DNA of 64,000 nt from an uncultured Ruminococcus sp. (GTDB taxonomy: Bacteria; Bacillota; Clostridia; Oscillospirales; Ruminococcaceae): assembly GCA_934474025.1 (NCBI GenBank), contig CAKSMF010000003.1:62001-126000 (forward strand), read 5' to 3'. Below the pieces are notes generated by a model. It saw only the letters and a program-made list of their open reading frames with translations, was not told where the DNA came from and did not search any database. Of the stretch, positions 8,376 to 16,161 are shown piece after piece; position 1 is the first letter of the stretch, and each line of letters starts with the position of its first letter. A program made the translations under genes and the position numbers.

Positions 8376-11300
8376 ATGTGTATGAAGAAAAAAGTATCGG
8401 CATTGTTGGCTGGAGTACTTTCAATGGTTACTCTTAACAGTGTTCCGATGTGTGTCCCTTATGCAAACGCTCTTAATATTAATAACACTAAGAATAATGT
8501 TGTAGAATACCTTGACAGAGGTATAAGTGCTGTAAATACCGGTTCGGGTATGCTTGTTAACTGGCGTTTTCTTGCGTCAGACCCAGATGATGCGGTATTT
8601 AAGCTTTATCGTGATAACACTCTTATTTACACAAGTACAGACAAGGATAATTCCTATTCAAAAGGTGCTACTTGTTTTCTTGACAAATCAGGAAATTCAA
8701 AATCTGCATATAAAGTAGAATGTTACAGTGATTCAAAGCTTATCAGCAGTGATGTTTGTTCTTTGAAATCCGATAATGCTTATTTTGATATAAAACTTGA
8801 CAAACCAGGTTCGCAATACACTCCTAATGATATGTCAGTTGGTGATGTGGACGGCGACGGTCAGTATGAACTTTTCTTGAAATGGGACCCTGCAAATTCT
8901 AAGGACAATTCTCAAAAAGGTAAAACAGATAAAGTATACATTGACTGTTACAGAATGGACGGCACTAAATTATGGAGAATTGATTTAGGTGTTAATATTC
9001 GTGCAGGTGCTCACTATACACAATTTTTTGTTGCAGATTATGACCTTGACGGTAAAGCAGAAATGTGTTGCAAAACAGCAGACGGCACTAAAGACGGAGT
9101 CGGTAATGTTATCGGTGACGCTTCAAAGGATTATCGCAATTCCAATGGTTTCATTATCACAGGCGACGAATATTACACGCTTTTTGACGGTGCAACAGGT
9201 AAGGCTCTTGATACCATTCCTTATGAACCGTCACGTGGCAACACAAAAGCATGGGGTAAAAGTTCTGATGCCACTAATCGTGTAGACCGTTTCTGGGGGA
9301 CTACAGCATATCTTGACGGTGTACACCCTTGTGTCGTTACCGGTCGTGGATATTACGGAAGAATGACTGCAACAGCTTATAAAGTCGAAAATAAAAAACT
9401 CGTTAAACTTTGGTTTTTTGATACCGGAACAAGCAGTAGTTCTGCCGGATATGGTGATGGAAATCACAATACCATGCCCGCAGATGTTGACGGAGACGGA
9501 AAACAGGAAATTATAACAGGTTCTACTTGCATAGACGATAACGGAAAAATTCTCTGGAATACAAATCAGGGTCATGGTGACGCTATGCACGTTGGAGACC
9601 TTGACCCAGAAAATCCAGGGCTTGAAGCTTGGATTTGTCATGAAGATAAACCTTATGGTGTTTCACTTATAGATTGTGATACCGGTAAAATTATTTTCCA
9701 TAATAACGGTTCAGGCGATACGGGAAGATGTTGTGCCGATAATATATGGGCTGGCAATCCTGGTGCTGAACTTTGGGGAAATCGTGAATCAGATGGTTCA
9801 ACACCTGTAAAAAATGTAAAGGGTGAAACTCTTTCCTGTCGTCGTCCTGCTATAAATTTCCTTAGTTACTGGGACGGGGATTTAGAACGTGAAATACTTG
9901 ACGGTTATACAGATTCTCCTGCTACTATCTACAAAATGAACGATAAAGGTACTCTTGATACACTTCTTACAACTGACGGCTATTATACCTGTAATACAAC
10001 TAAAGGTACACCTTGTCTTTCTGCTGATATTTTCGGTGACTGGCGTGAAGAACTTATTGTACGTTCGGCTGACGGAAATTCAATCCGAATATATGCCACT
10101 ACATATGATACTGATTACAGAGTACAATGTTTAATGCATGACCCGCAGTATCGTTCACAGGTTTCTGCACAGAATACTGCTTATAATCAACCTCCGCATA
10201 CAAGCTTTTTCTTGGGTACGGGTTACGAAATGCCCGAACGTTCTAAATGTACTGTAAATAATTCAAATGGCGGTACAGTTGTACAACCTGAAAAGAAAGC
10301 TGTTGTAATGGATACTTCTGTTAAGTATATGTTTAAGAACGTTGGTAGCGGTCTTTATATGGAAGTAGATGGTGCAAAAGCTGAAGCTGGAGCAAACGTT
10401 CAACAGTGGGGTGCGGACGGCGAAGCGGTTCAGAATACCTGGAAGCTTAAAGATGCTGGTGACGGTTATTATTATATACGTTCATGCGTTGGAGACGGAA
10501 AAACATATTACCTTGATTTATCAAAAGGTAGTTCTGCTGACGGTACTAATATAGGTCTTTGGACTCTCAATGAATCAGATGCTCTTAAATTCAAGTTCCT
10601 TGATAATGGTGACGGTTCTTACAGCATTGTCACAAAAGCAAGCAAGGACGGAAGTTGTGTAAGTGTAGAAAGCAATTCAACAGCATCAGGTGCTAATATA
10701 ATTCAATGGACTGCAAATGGAAGTGATTCTCAGAAGTGGACTATTGAAACAATTACTATTAAAGACGGTGTTGAATTAGATACTACTAAAAATTACATGA
10801 TTCAAAATGTTAACAGCGGAAAATTCCTTGAAGTTCAGGACGGCAAAAATGAAGCAGGTGCAAACGTTCAGCAATGGGGAGCAGATACAGAAAATCCCGC
10901 TCAGCACAATGTATGGCATTTTGAAAAAGTCAACTGGGGTTATTATTATGTTTATTCAGGAGTAGGAGAAGGAAATAATTTACTTCTCCAGTGTGATAAC
11001 AACAAGGACGGTTCAAATATATACATCAATGATTTTATAAAATCAAGCAATCAGTATTTTAAATTTGTTGATAACGAAGACGGTACTTATACTATTGTAA
11101 CACGTTCTTCAAAGGATTTATCATGTGTTGAAGTTGCTTCAGCAGATAAAAATTCCGGTGCAAACGTTCAGCAATGGACATGGAATGACAACAACTGTCA
11201 GAAATGGAAACTTATTCCGGTAGATTATACACTTCCATATCAGAAACCCCAGACTATAAAAGGAGATGTTAACAAAGACGGAAAATTAAGTACAGAAGAT

Positions 11301-11435
11301 GCAGTACTTATGCAGAAATGGCTTATCGGTTCGAGTGATTCTTCTCTTGCAGACTGGAAAGCCGGCGATTTTACCGGAGATGGTGTAATTGATGTATTTG
11401 ACCTCATAGAAATGCGTAAAACTCTTATCAAATAA
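8376..11435 (+). CDS. PL11 rhamnogalacturonan lyase with two ricin-type CBM13 modules and dockerin
   Basis: Secreted pectin lyase of 1019 aa that should cleave the rhamnogalacturonan I backbone by beta-elimination. A signal peptide (1-34) precedes a PL11 catalytic domain (about 40-620) with repeated DxDGDG-type Ca-binding loops (GDVDGDGQYE, DYDLDGKAE, DVDGDGKQE) and the FLKWDPANSKDNS segment typical of YesW/YesX lyases. Two ricin-B-like modules follow (about 645-795 and 805-945) with QxW signatures such as VQQWGAD, IIQWTANG and CQKW. The C-terminal dockerin (about 957-1019) is of the GDVNKDG...LMQKWLIG...DVFDLIEMRK class, the same class as the metalloprotease at 4366-5742. The ATG at 8376 is 11 nt after GGAGG; an ATG at 8382 is possible. 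It has its own promoter and terminator. Confidence 0.93.
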   Translation: MCMKKKVSALLAGVLSMVTLNSVPMCVPYANALNINNTKNNVVEYLDRGISAVNTGSGMLVNWRFLASDPDDAVFKLYRDNTLIYTSTDKDNSYSKGATCFLDKSGNSKSAYKVECYSDSKLISSDVCSLKSDNAYFDIKLDKPGSQYTPNDMSVGDVDGDGQYELFLKWDPANSKDNSQKGKTDKVYIDCYRMDGTKLWRIDLGVNIRAGAHYTQFFVADYDLDGKAEMCCKTADGTKDGVGNVIGDASKDYRNSNGFIITGDEYYTLFDGATGKALDTIPYEPSRGNTKAWGKSSDATNRVDRFWGTTAYLDGVHPCVVTGRGYYGRMTATAYKVENKKLVKLWFFDTGTSSSSAGYGDGNHNTMPADVDGDGKQEIITGSTCIDDNGKILWNTNQGHGDAMHVGDLDPENPGLEAWICHEDKPYGVSLIDCDTGKIIFHNNGSGDTGRCCADNIWAGNPGAELWGNRESDGSTPVKNVKGETLSCRRPAINFLSYWDGDLEREILDGYTDSPATIYKMNDKGTLDTLLTTDGYYTCNTTKGTPCLSADIFGDWREELIVRSADGNSIRIYATTYDTDYRVQCLMHDPQYRSQVSAQNTAYNQPPHTSFFLGTGYEMPERSKCTVNNSNGGTVVQPEKKAVVMDTSVKYMFKNVGSGLYMEVDGAKAEAGANVQQWGADGEAVQNTWKLKDAGDGYYYIRSCVGDGKTYYLDLSKGSSADGTNIGLWTLNESDALKFKFLDNGDGSYSIVTKASKDGSCVSVESNSTASGANIIQWTANGSDSQKWTIETITIKDGVELDTTKNYMIQNVNSGKFLEVQDGKNEAGANVQQWGADTENPAQHNVWHFEKVNWGYYYVYSGVGEGNNLLLQCDNNKDGSNIYINDFIKSSNQYFKFVDNEDGTYTIVTRSSKDLSCVEVASADKNSGANVQQWTWNDNNCQKWKLIPVDYTLPYQKPQTIKGDVNKDGKLSTEDAVLMQKWLIGSSDSSLADWKAGDFTGDGVIDVFDLIEMRKTLIK

Positions 11436-11442
11436 AATATAA

Positions 11443-11470
11443 AAAACGCTCTCTCAATGAGAGCGTTTTT
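11443..11470 (+). terminator. Rho-independent terminator after the PL11 gene
   Basis: Perfect stem AACGCTCTC/GAGAGCGTT with loop TCAAT, flanked by A-run and T-run. Confidence 0.9.
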
Positions 11471-11476
11471 CATATG

Positions 11477-11505
11477 TTGACAATTTATCCGAAAAATTGT
11501 AAAAT
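11477..11505 (+). promoter_or_regulatory. Sigma-A promoter of the DUF3737-SPOUT operon
   Basis: TTGACA (11477-11482), 17-bp spacer, TAAAAT (11500-11505), directly after the preceding terminator. Confidence 0.75.
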
Positions 11506-11535
11506 ATAATTAATAAATAAAGGAGTATTAATATT

Positions 11536-12399
11536 ATGGAAATTATTACAGATATGACCTTTGGTGAAGAACGTGCTTTGTATAACAGCAAAAATATTAT
11601 TCTTAAAAACTGCTCATTTGACGGTATTGAGGACGGCGAAAGTGCATTAAAGGAAAGCAGTGATATAAAAGTTGAGAATTGTTATTGTAATTTGCGTTAT
11701 CCTTTCTGGCATGATGATAATATAAAAATATTCAATTCTGAAATGACAGAGTTATGCCGTGCGGCTTTATGGTATTCTAAGGATATTGAGATAAATAATT
11801 CAAAACTTCATGGTATAAAGGCATTACGTGAATGTTCAGATGTTGAAATGAATAATTGTGATATTGTTTCTACGGAATTTGGCTGGTCTGTAACAAATAT
11901 AACTATGAATAACTGCTCAGCTAAAAGCGAATATTTTATGATGCGTTCATCTGGACTTAAATTCAATCATGTTAAACTTGATGGAAAATATTCATTTCAG
12001 TACATAAAAAATTCAGTCTTTGAAGATTGCATTTTCGATACAAAGGACGCTTTCTGGCACGCTGAAAATATAATTGTCCGCAACAGTCTGGTTAAAGGCG
12101 AATATTTAGCATGGTATTCTAAAAATCTCACTTTTGAAAACTGTAAAATCATAGGCACTCAACCGTTATGTTACTGCAAAGAACTTAAAATTATTAATTG
12201 TGAAATGATTGATACAGACCTTTGTTTTGAAAAATCTGATGTTGAAGCATATATAACAACTCCGGTAATAAGCATAAAAAATCCGTTTTTTGGAAAAATT
12301 TTTGTACCGGAAGTATCTGAAATAATTCGTGATGATGAAAATTCAAAATCTGAAATAATAGTTAATCAGCTTACAGGAGAAAAATTATGCCAAATATAA
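11536..12399 (+). CDS. DUF3737-family right-handed beta-helix protein
   Basis: 287-aa protein without signal peptide. It is built from short imperfect repeats rich in Asn, Ser and Cys (IILKNCSFDG, IKVENCYCN, IEINNSKLHG, ITMNNCSAKS, LTFENCKIIG), the stacked-rung pattern of pectate-lyase-like parallel beta-helices. The N-terminus and the repeat pattern match the widespread DUF3737 family, whose function is unknown. It overlaps the next gene by 13 bp, so translation is probably coupled. No catalytic site can be assigned and I see no export signal, so extracellular pectin degradation is unlikely. Confidence 0.85.
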   Translation: MEIITDMTFGEERALYNSKNIILKNCSFDGIEDGESALKESSDIKVENCYCNLRYPFWHDDNIKIFNSEMTELCRAALWYSKDIEINNSKLHGIKALRECSDVEMNNCDIVSTEFGWSVTNITMNNCSAKSEYFMMRSSGLKFNHVKLDGKYSFQYIKNSVFEDCIFDTKDAFWHAENIIVRNSLVKGEYLAWYSKNLTFENCKIIGTQPLCYCKELKIINCEMIDTDLCFEKSDVEAYITTPVISIKNPFFGKIFVPEVSEIIRDDENSKSEIIVNQLTGEKLCQI

Positions 12400-13193
12400 T
12401 TGAAACAGACAGACTTGACATTCCTGAACTTGTTCCATATACGATAACTTCAGAAATACAGTTAAAACGTTATTATGAACCGCAACTTGGACTTTTTATA
12501 GCTGAAAGTCCTAAAGTAATTCGACTTGCTCTTGATGCAGGTTACGAACCGGTTTCGGTACTTGCTGAGAGAAAATATATAACAGGTCAGGCAAAAGATA
12601 TTATTGAACGTTTAGGAAATGTTAATGTTTACACAGCAGACAGTGAGATTCTCACTAAAATAATGGGCTTTAAACTCACTCAGGGAATGTTATGTGCCAT
12701 GAAAAGAAAACCTTTGCCGACAGTTAATGAAATACTTCAAAAGGCAGACAGAATAGCAATATTAGAGGACGTTATGAATCAGACAAATGTAGGAGCAATA
12801 ATGCGTTCTGCAACAGCAATGAAAATTCAGGCAGTTTTGCTTACTCCGGCAAGCAGTGACCCTTTATATAGACGGTCATTGCGTGTGAGTATGGGAACTG
12901 TTTTCAAAATGAACTGGACTTATTTTGATAATAATAGCTATATAAATAAGCTTAAAGAATATGGATTTACAACACTTGCAATGGCACTTCATGACAATAC
13001 AGTTGATATTGATAATCCCATTCTTAAATCCTTTGAAAAAACTGCCATTATACTTGGAACAGAGGGCGAAGGACTGAAACAATCCACAATAGAATCATGT
13101 GATTATACTGTTAAAATCCCTATGGCAGAGGGAGTAGACTCGCTTAATGTAGCAGCAGCAAGTGCTGTGGCTTTCTGGGAACTCTCAAAATAA
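12387..13193 (+). CDS. TrmH/SpoU-family (SPOUT) RNA 2'-O-methyltransferase
   Basis: Predicted S-adenosylmethionine-dependent RNA ribose methyltransferase of 268 aa. It carries the three SPOUT motifs: NQTNVGAIMRSA (motif 1, with the conserved Asn and Arg), ILGTEGEGL (motif 2) and IPMAEGVDSLNVAAASA (motif 3). An N-terminal substrate-binding region (about 1-110) is similar to that of rRNA Gm-methyltransferases. The target nucleotide (rRNA or tRNA) cannot be assigned. It starts inside the DUF3737 gene. Its stop lies only 2 bp from the convergent yqfD stop, leaving no room for an ordinary terminator. Confidence 0.9.
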   Translation: MPNIIETDRLDIPELVPYTITSEIQLKRYYEPQLGLFIAESPKVIRLALDAGYEPVSVLAERKYITGQAKDIIERLGNVNVYTADSEILTKIMGFKLTQGMLCAMKRKPLPTVNEILQKADRIAILEDVMNQTNVGAIMRSATAMKIQAVLLTPASSDPLYRRSLRVSMGTVFKMNWTYFDNNSYINKLKEYGFTTLAMALHDNTVDIDNPILKSFEKTAIILGTEGEGLKQSTIESCDYTVKIPMAEGVDSLNVAAASAVAFWELSK

Positions 13194-13195
13194 TT

Positions 13196-14362
13196 TTATT
13201 TGATAAAGATTTCTTTTTGTACGCCTATATCTCCCTCAAGATTGTATGTTACAGTATATACAAGAGATGTATCGTTTTTTTGTGTTTCAATGGTTCTGTC
13301 AAGAATTGTAATATCGTCATTTAAAAAATTTTTTTCATATAGATAAATTTTTTCCATGATTTTTTGTGAAAGTTCTTCATCACTGAATGTTATTTCAGTC
13401 AATTCAGTTTCAGTGATTTTGTTTTTTAGAATACCCATTGGAATTTTTTTCCCCAGAATTTTAAAATACTTTAAAGTTTCATCAGAATTATAATTATCAT
13501 ATTTATTTTTTCCAAAAGTCAATGGTATTTTAAAACTGAAAAGTTTAAGATACTTTTCTGTTGAAGTTTTTCCAGTAGGATTATAATATTCTGTTGTGTA
13601 GTTTTCTTCAAAAGTAACTGTTTCCGAATAAGTTCCGGTAATCGTTCCCATAGCATGATGCAGATTTACATGACCTGTTTCGTCTTTTGTAACGCCGTTT
13701 ATAAGTAAAGTTCCTTTAGGTACATAATCCCCAACTTTATGCATAAGCTGACCATCATAAATTGAAGTATAAGTTATGTAAGCGTCTTTTCCGGAAATCA
13801 CATTACAAGGCATACGTTCATTAATCATTTGTGGCTTTTCAACTATTTCTGTAACTTCCACAACTATGCGGTTTCCGGTGATATGCATACCAGCCCATGA
13901 TATTCCGTCAACCATGAGTCGTAATTCATTTTCACAATAGGGAAAGTTTATATCTTTAATAGGAGTTCCTTGTTTAATATTGAGTTCTTCAAGAGCTGAA
14001 ATAATTGTTGAATCGCTTACTTTGGAATTTCCTTGAATTTCGATTGTCATAACTGTTTTTGAAAGGTACATTGATGCAGTAATCAAAATAATAATTCCTG
14101 CGATTATTCCGAAACGTTTTTTATGGCGTATGATAACTGATGAAATTGTATCATATTCAAAACTTGATAAATCTATATTTAGATTTTCGGCAATTGATTG
14201 TATTTCTTTAAGGTCACATCGGTAAATTTCAGCATAAAAAACGTTATTACGGCAATATTGTGCAAAACAGTCTATATTGCTTTCGTGCAAAGTGTTTATA
14301 AATTTATATAGATTTCTTCCTTCCGCATTAATTTTCACACACCCTTTCAACTGATTTTTCAT
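13196..14362 (-). CDS. yqfD: Sporulation protein YqfD family
   Basis: 388-aa membrane-anchored protein. A cytoplasmic N-terminal domain (1-85) starts with LKGCVKINAEG, a signature of YqfD. A single membrane span lies at about 92-112. The extracytoplasmic part begins with a POTRA-like segment (IEIQGNSKVSDSTIISALEE) and continues with the IVVEVTEIVEKP strand typical of the family. In Bacillus and Clostridium, yqfD belongs to the mother-cell sigma-E regulon and is needed for sporulation. The start lies 35 bp inside yqfC and is preceded by AAAGGA. The yqfC-yqfD order is the conserved one. Confidence 0.88.
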   Translation of the reverse strand: MKNQLKGCVKINAEGRNLYKFINTLHESNIDCFAQYCRNNVFYAEIYRCDLKEIQSIAENLNIDLSSFEYDTISSVIIRHKKRFGIIAGIIILITASMYLSKTVMTIEIQGNSKVSDSTIISALEELNIKQGTPIKDINFPYCENELRLMVDGISWAGMHITGNRIVVEVTEIVEKPQMINERMPCNVISGKDAYITYTSIYDGQLMHKVGDYVPKGTLLINGVTKDETGHVNLHHAMGTITGTYSETVTFEENYTTEYYNPTGKTSTEKYLKLFSFKIPLTFGKNKYDNYNSDETLKYFKILGKKIPMGILKNKITETELTEITFSDEELSQKIMEKIYLYEKNFLNDDITILDRTIETQKNDTSLVYTVTYNLEGDIGVQKEIFIK

Positions 14363-14624
14363 TGTTTTCAGAGTTCCTTTCTATAAATTCTACATGAGAA
14401 ATTTTTCCGTTTATAAGCAGACCGTCTTTATGAAAGTCATACGCTCTTAAATTGCTTCCCCATATATTTATACAGAGATTTCCGGATATCAGTCGCATGA
14501 ATATTTCGCTGTATTCTTCAATTCTGCGACAATTTTCAATAAGCATTTCCTTGTTGTTGTTCATATGGATAAGCGGGGTAAGATAAAAAGTTTCAAGAGC
14601 TTTATCAGCAATTTTTTTAAACAT
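14328..14624 (-). CDS. yqfC: Sporulation protein YqfC family
   Basis: 98-aa protein with the YqfC pattern: an N-terminal helix, then short strands ending in GNLCINIWGSNLRAYDF and GLLINGKISHVEFI, the beta-rich core of the family. Directly upstream of and overlapping yqfD, as in spore formers. Function is poorly known; it is controlled by sigma-E in Bacillus. It lies 4 bp after the ylbJ-like gene, so the three form an operon. Confidence 0.8.
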   Translation of the reverse strand: MFKKIADKALETFYLTPLIHMNNNKEMLIENCRRIEEYSEIFMRLISGNLCINIWGSNLRAYDFHKDGLLINGKISHVEFIERNSENNEKSVERVCEN

Positions 14625-14628
14625 AATA

Positions 14629-15720
14629 TCACTCCAGTTTAAGAGGTTTTAGTTTTTCGTACTCGCAGAAAAGAAAAAATGTCATAATGATAAGAATTAC
14701 AGACGGCACGGGAGAATGTGCCTGATGTGTACATATATTAAGCTTTGAAGTAGGTACGGTTTCACCGGCGAGCATGAATGGCATTATAATTCTGCATATA
14801 ACGAAACTTATTAAAGCAGTCAGGATTCTTATAATAATAAGTGGTTTAAGTGAAAGTTTTCCGGAAATTGCAGAAATCTGAAATATTACGCATATTCCTC
14901 CGAATGTTACCAGAAAACTAAGATATGGTAAAAGTTCATAATTATCTGTTGAAAAACCATTAATGGCAGTAACATCAATAATGGCAGTAATAAATTGTTG
15001 TGAATCTGATAATGACAGGGAAGTTATTTTTGAAAGAAATCCACCGATAAATGATATTATACCGGAATACTTTAAGATTTCAGTAACCACCGCAAATGCT
15101 GTTACCATAAAACATATATTCATTATTGAATGACCGCCATTTATAACGCATTCTGTAAGCATTTCGGGAGAAAATCTTATTACAGATTTTTCTTTGATAT
15201 TTTTGCAGTTTTTCCGCATTAACAGCGAAATTATAAATGCTGAAATTACATTTGCACTCAAAGCCGATATAAAAATTATATTTCCTGCTAAATGATTTCC
15301 GTAAAGCTGTTCTGCTATACAACCATATATAAAAGCCGAACCCGCTCCGAAACACAATCCGCTGAATATTTCAGCACGTTTTTTTTCAATCAATCTGCTT
15401 TCGTATGCTGAACACAGCATTTTAGTGCCAACCGGATATCCTGCAATCATGCTGAATAAGAATATTGAAAAAACTACTTTTTCCATTCCGAAAAAAATTT
15501 TTCCTGTAATTCCCGTGAAATTTGAAATTTTGCTGATAATGCCACTTTTTATAAGTAGGGACGGTACAATCATCATTGCATAAAGAGACGGTATAATTAC
15601 ATATATACAGCGTTCAAGAGCTATCGAAACTGCACAATTTATTATATCTGTTTTTATAAGACAGAATATTGCTATACATACCAACAAAAGAACTTCTATA
15701 TAAATTATTTTTTTCCTCAT
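14629..15720 (-). CDS. YlbJ-like nucleoside-recognition/Gate-domain sporulation membrane protein
   Basis: Integral membrane protein of about 363 aa with roughly eight to ten spans. The two Gate-like halves carry the AGYPVGTKMLCSAYESRLIEKKRAE segment, spread over 15454-15381, whose GYPxGxK core is diagnostic of YlbJ. YlbJ is a sigma-E-dependent membrane protein required for spore cortex formation in Bacillus. I chose ATG 15720 (MRKKIIYIEV) because AGGGGGAA lies just before it; a longer open frame to 15885 would run through the neighbouring promoter region. It heads the ylbJ-yqfC-yqfD operon. Confidence 0.75.
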   Translation of the reverse strand: MRKKIIYIEVLLLVCIAIFCLIKTDIINCAVSIALERCIYVIIPSLYAMMIVPSLLIKSGIISKISNFTGITGKIFFGMEKVVFSIFLFSMIAGYPVGTKMLCSAYESRLIEKKRAEIFSGLCFGAGSAFIYGCIAEQLYGNHLAGNIIFISALSANVISAFIISLLMRKNCKNIKEKSVIRFSPEMLTECVINGGHSIMNICFMVTAFAVVTEILKYSGIISFIGGFLSKITSLSLSDSQQFITAIIDVTAINGFSTDNYELLPYLSFLVTFGGICVIFQISAISGKLSLKPLIIIRILTALISFVICRIIMPFMLAGETVPTSKLNICTHQAHSPVPSVILIIMTFFLFCEYEKLKPLKLE

Positions 15721-15801
15721 AATATTCCCCCTGATTAATTTTATTAAGTTTTGTCTAAAATTATGTTGAAATGAAAAAATTGTGAAATTTCGGGAAATAC
15801 C

Positions 15802-15830
15802 TTGACAACCTGTTATATATATTATATAAT
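15802..15830 (+). promoter_or_regulatory. Perfect-consensus sigma-A promoter
   Basis: TTGACA (15802-15807), 17-bp spacer, TATAAT (15825-15830), a full match, in front of the 56-aa membrane protein gene. Confidence 0.85.
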
Positions 15831-15885
15831 TAAAATAACAACATTTCTGTTGTTCCGATTTTTTCATGAAAAGAGGGATTTTCAT

Positions 15886-16056
15886 ATGAGCAAAAAGAAG
15901 AAAGAAGACTATCCACGTAAAGTGTTTGGTACAAGCTTAGCTGTACTTGGTGCAGTGTTTGTTGCAATATTGTCCATACTGTACATTGTTTATAAAAGCT
16001 GGAGTGCAAAGCTTGACTTTGAAAAATGGAAAGACTATGATGAATGTGGAATATAA
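15886..16056 (+). CDS. Small single-span membrane protein (56 aa), unknown
   Basis: Short protein with a basic N-terminus (MSKKKKEDYPRK), one hydrophobic span (about 15-37) and a charged C-terminal tail ending in WKDYDECGI. ATG 15886 follows AAGAGGG by 8 nt; upstream in-frame ATGs lie within the promoter. It stands alone between a perfect promoter and a terminator, which argues for a real and well-expressed gene. No family recognised. Confidence 0.75.
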   Translation: MSKKKKEDYPRKVFGTSLAVLGAVFVAILSILYIVYKSWSAKLDFEKWKDYDECGI

Positions 16057-16063
16057 AAAATTA

Positions 16064-16093
16064 TGGAACGGATTTGCTTCGTTCCATTTTTTA
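16064..16093 (+). terminator. Rho-independent terminator
   Basis: Stem TGGAACG/CGTTCCA with a 9-nt loop, then a T-run. Confidence 0.9.
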
Positions 16094-16101
16094 TTTAACT
16101 A

Positions 16102-16130
16102 TTGATAAATTTCCTGCAATATGTTATTAT
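16102..16130 (+). promoter_or_regulatory. Sigma-A promoter of the ABC-F gene
   Basis: TTGATA (16102-16107), 17-bp spacer, TATTAT (16125-16130), 31 bp before the ATG. Confidence 0.65.
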
Positions 16131-16161
16131 AAAAGTATGATTTTTTAAAAGGAGACTATTT

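Noticed and set aside
15721..15885. N-terminal extension of the ylbJ-like gene
   Set aside because: It would run back through the perfect-consensus promoter of the opposite gene, and a good ribosome site marks ATG 15720 instead.
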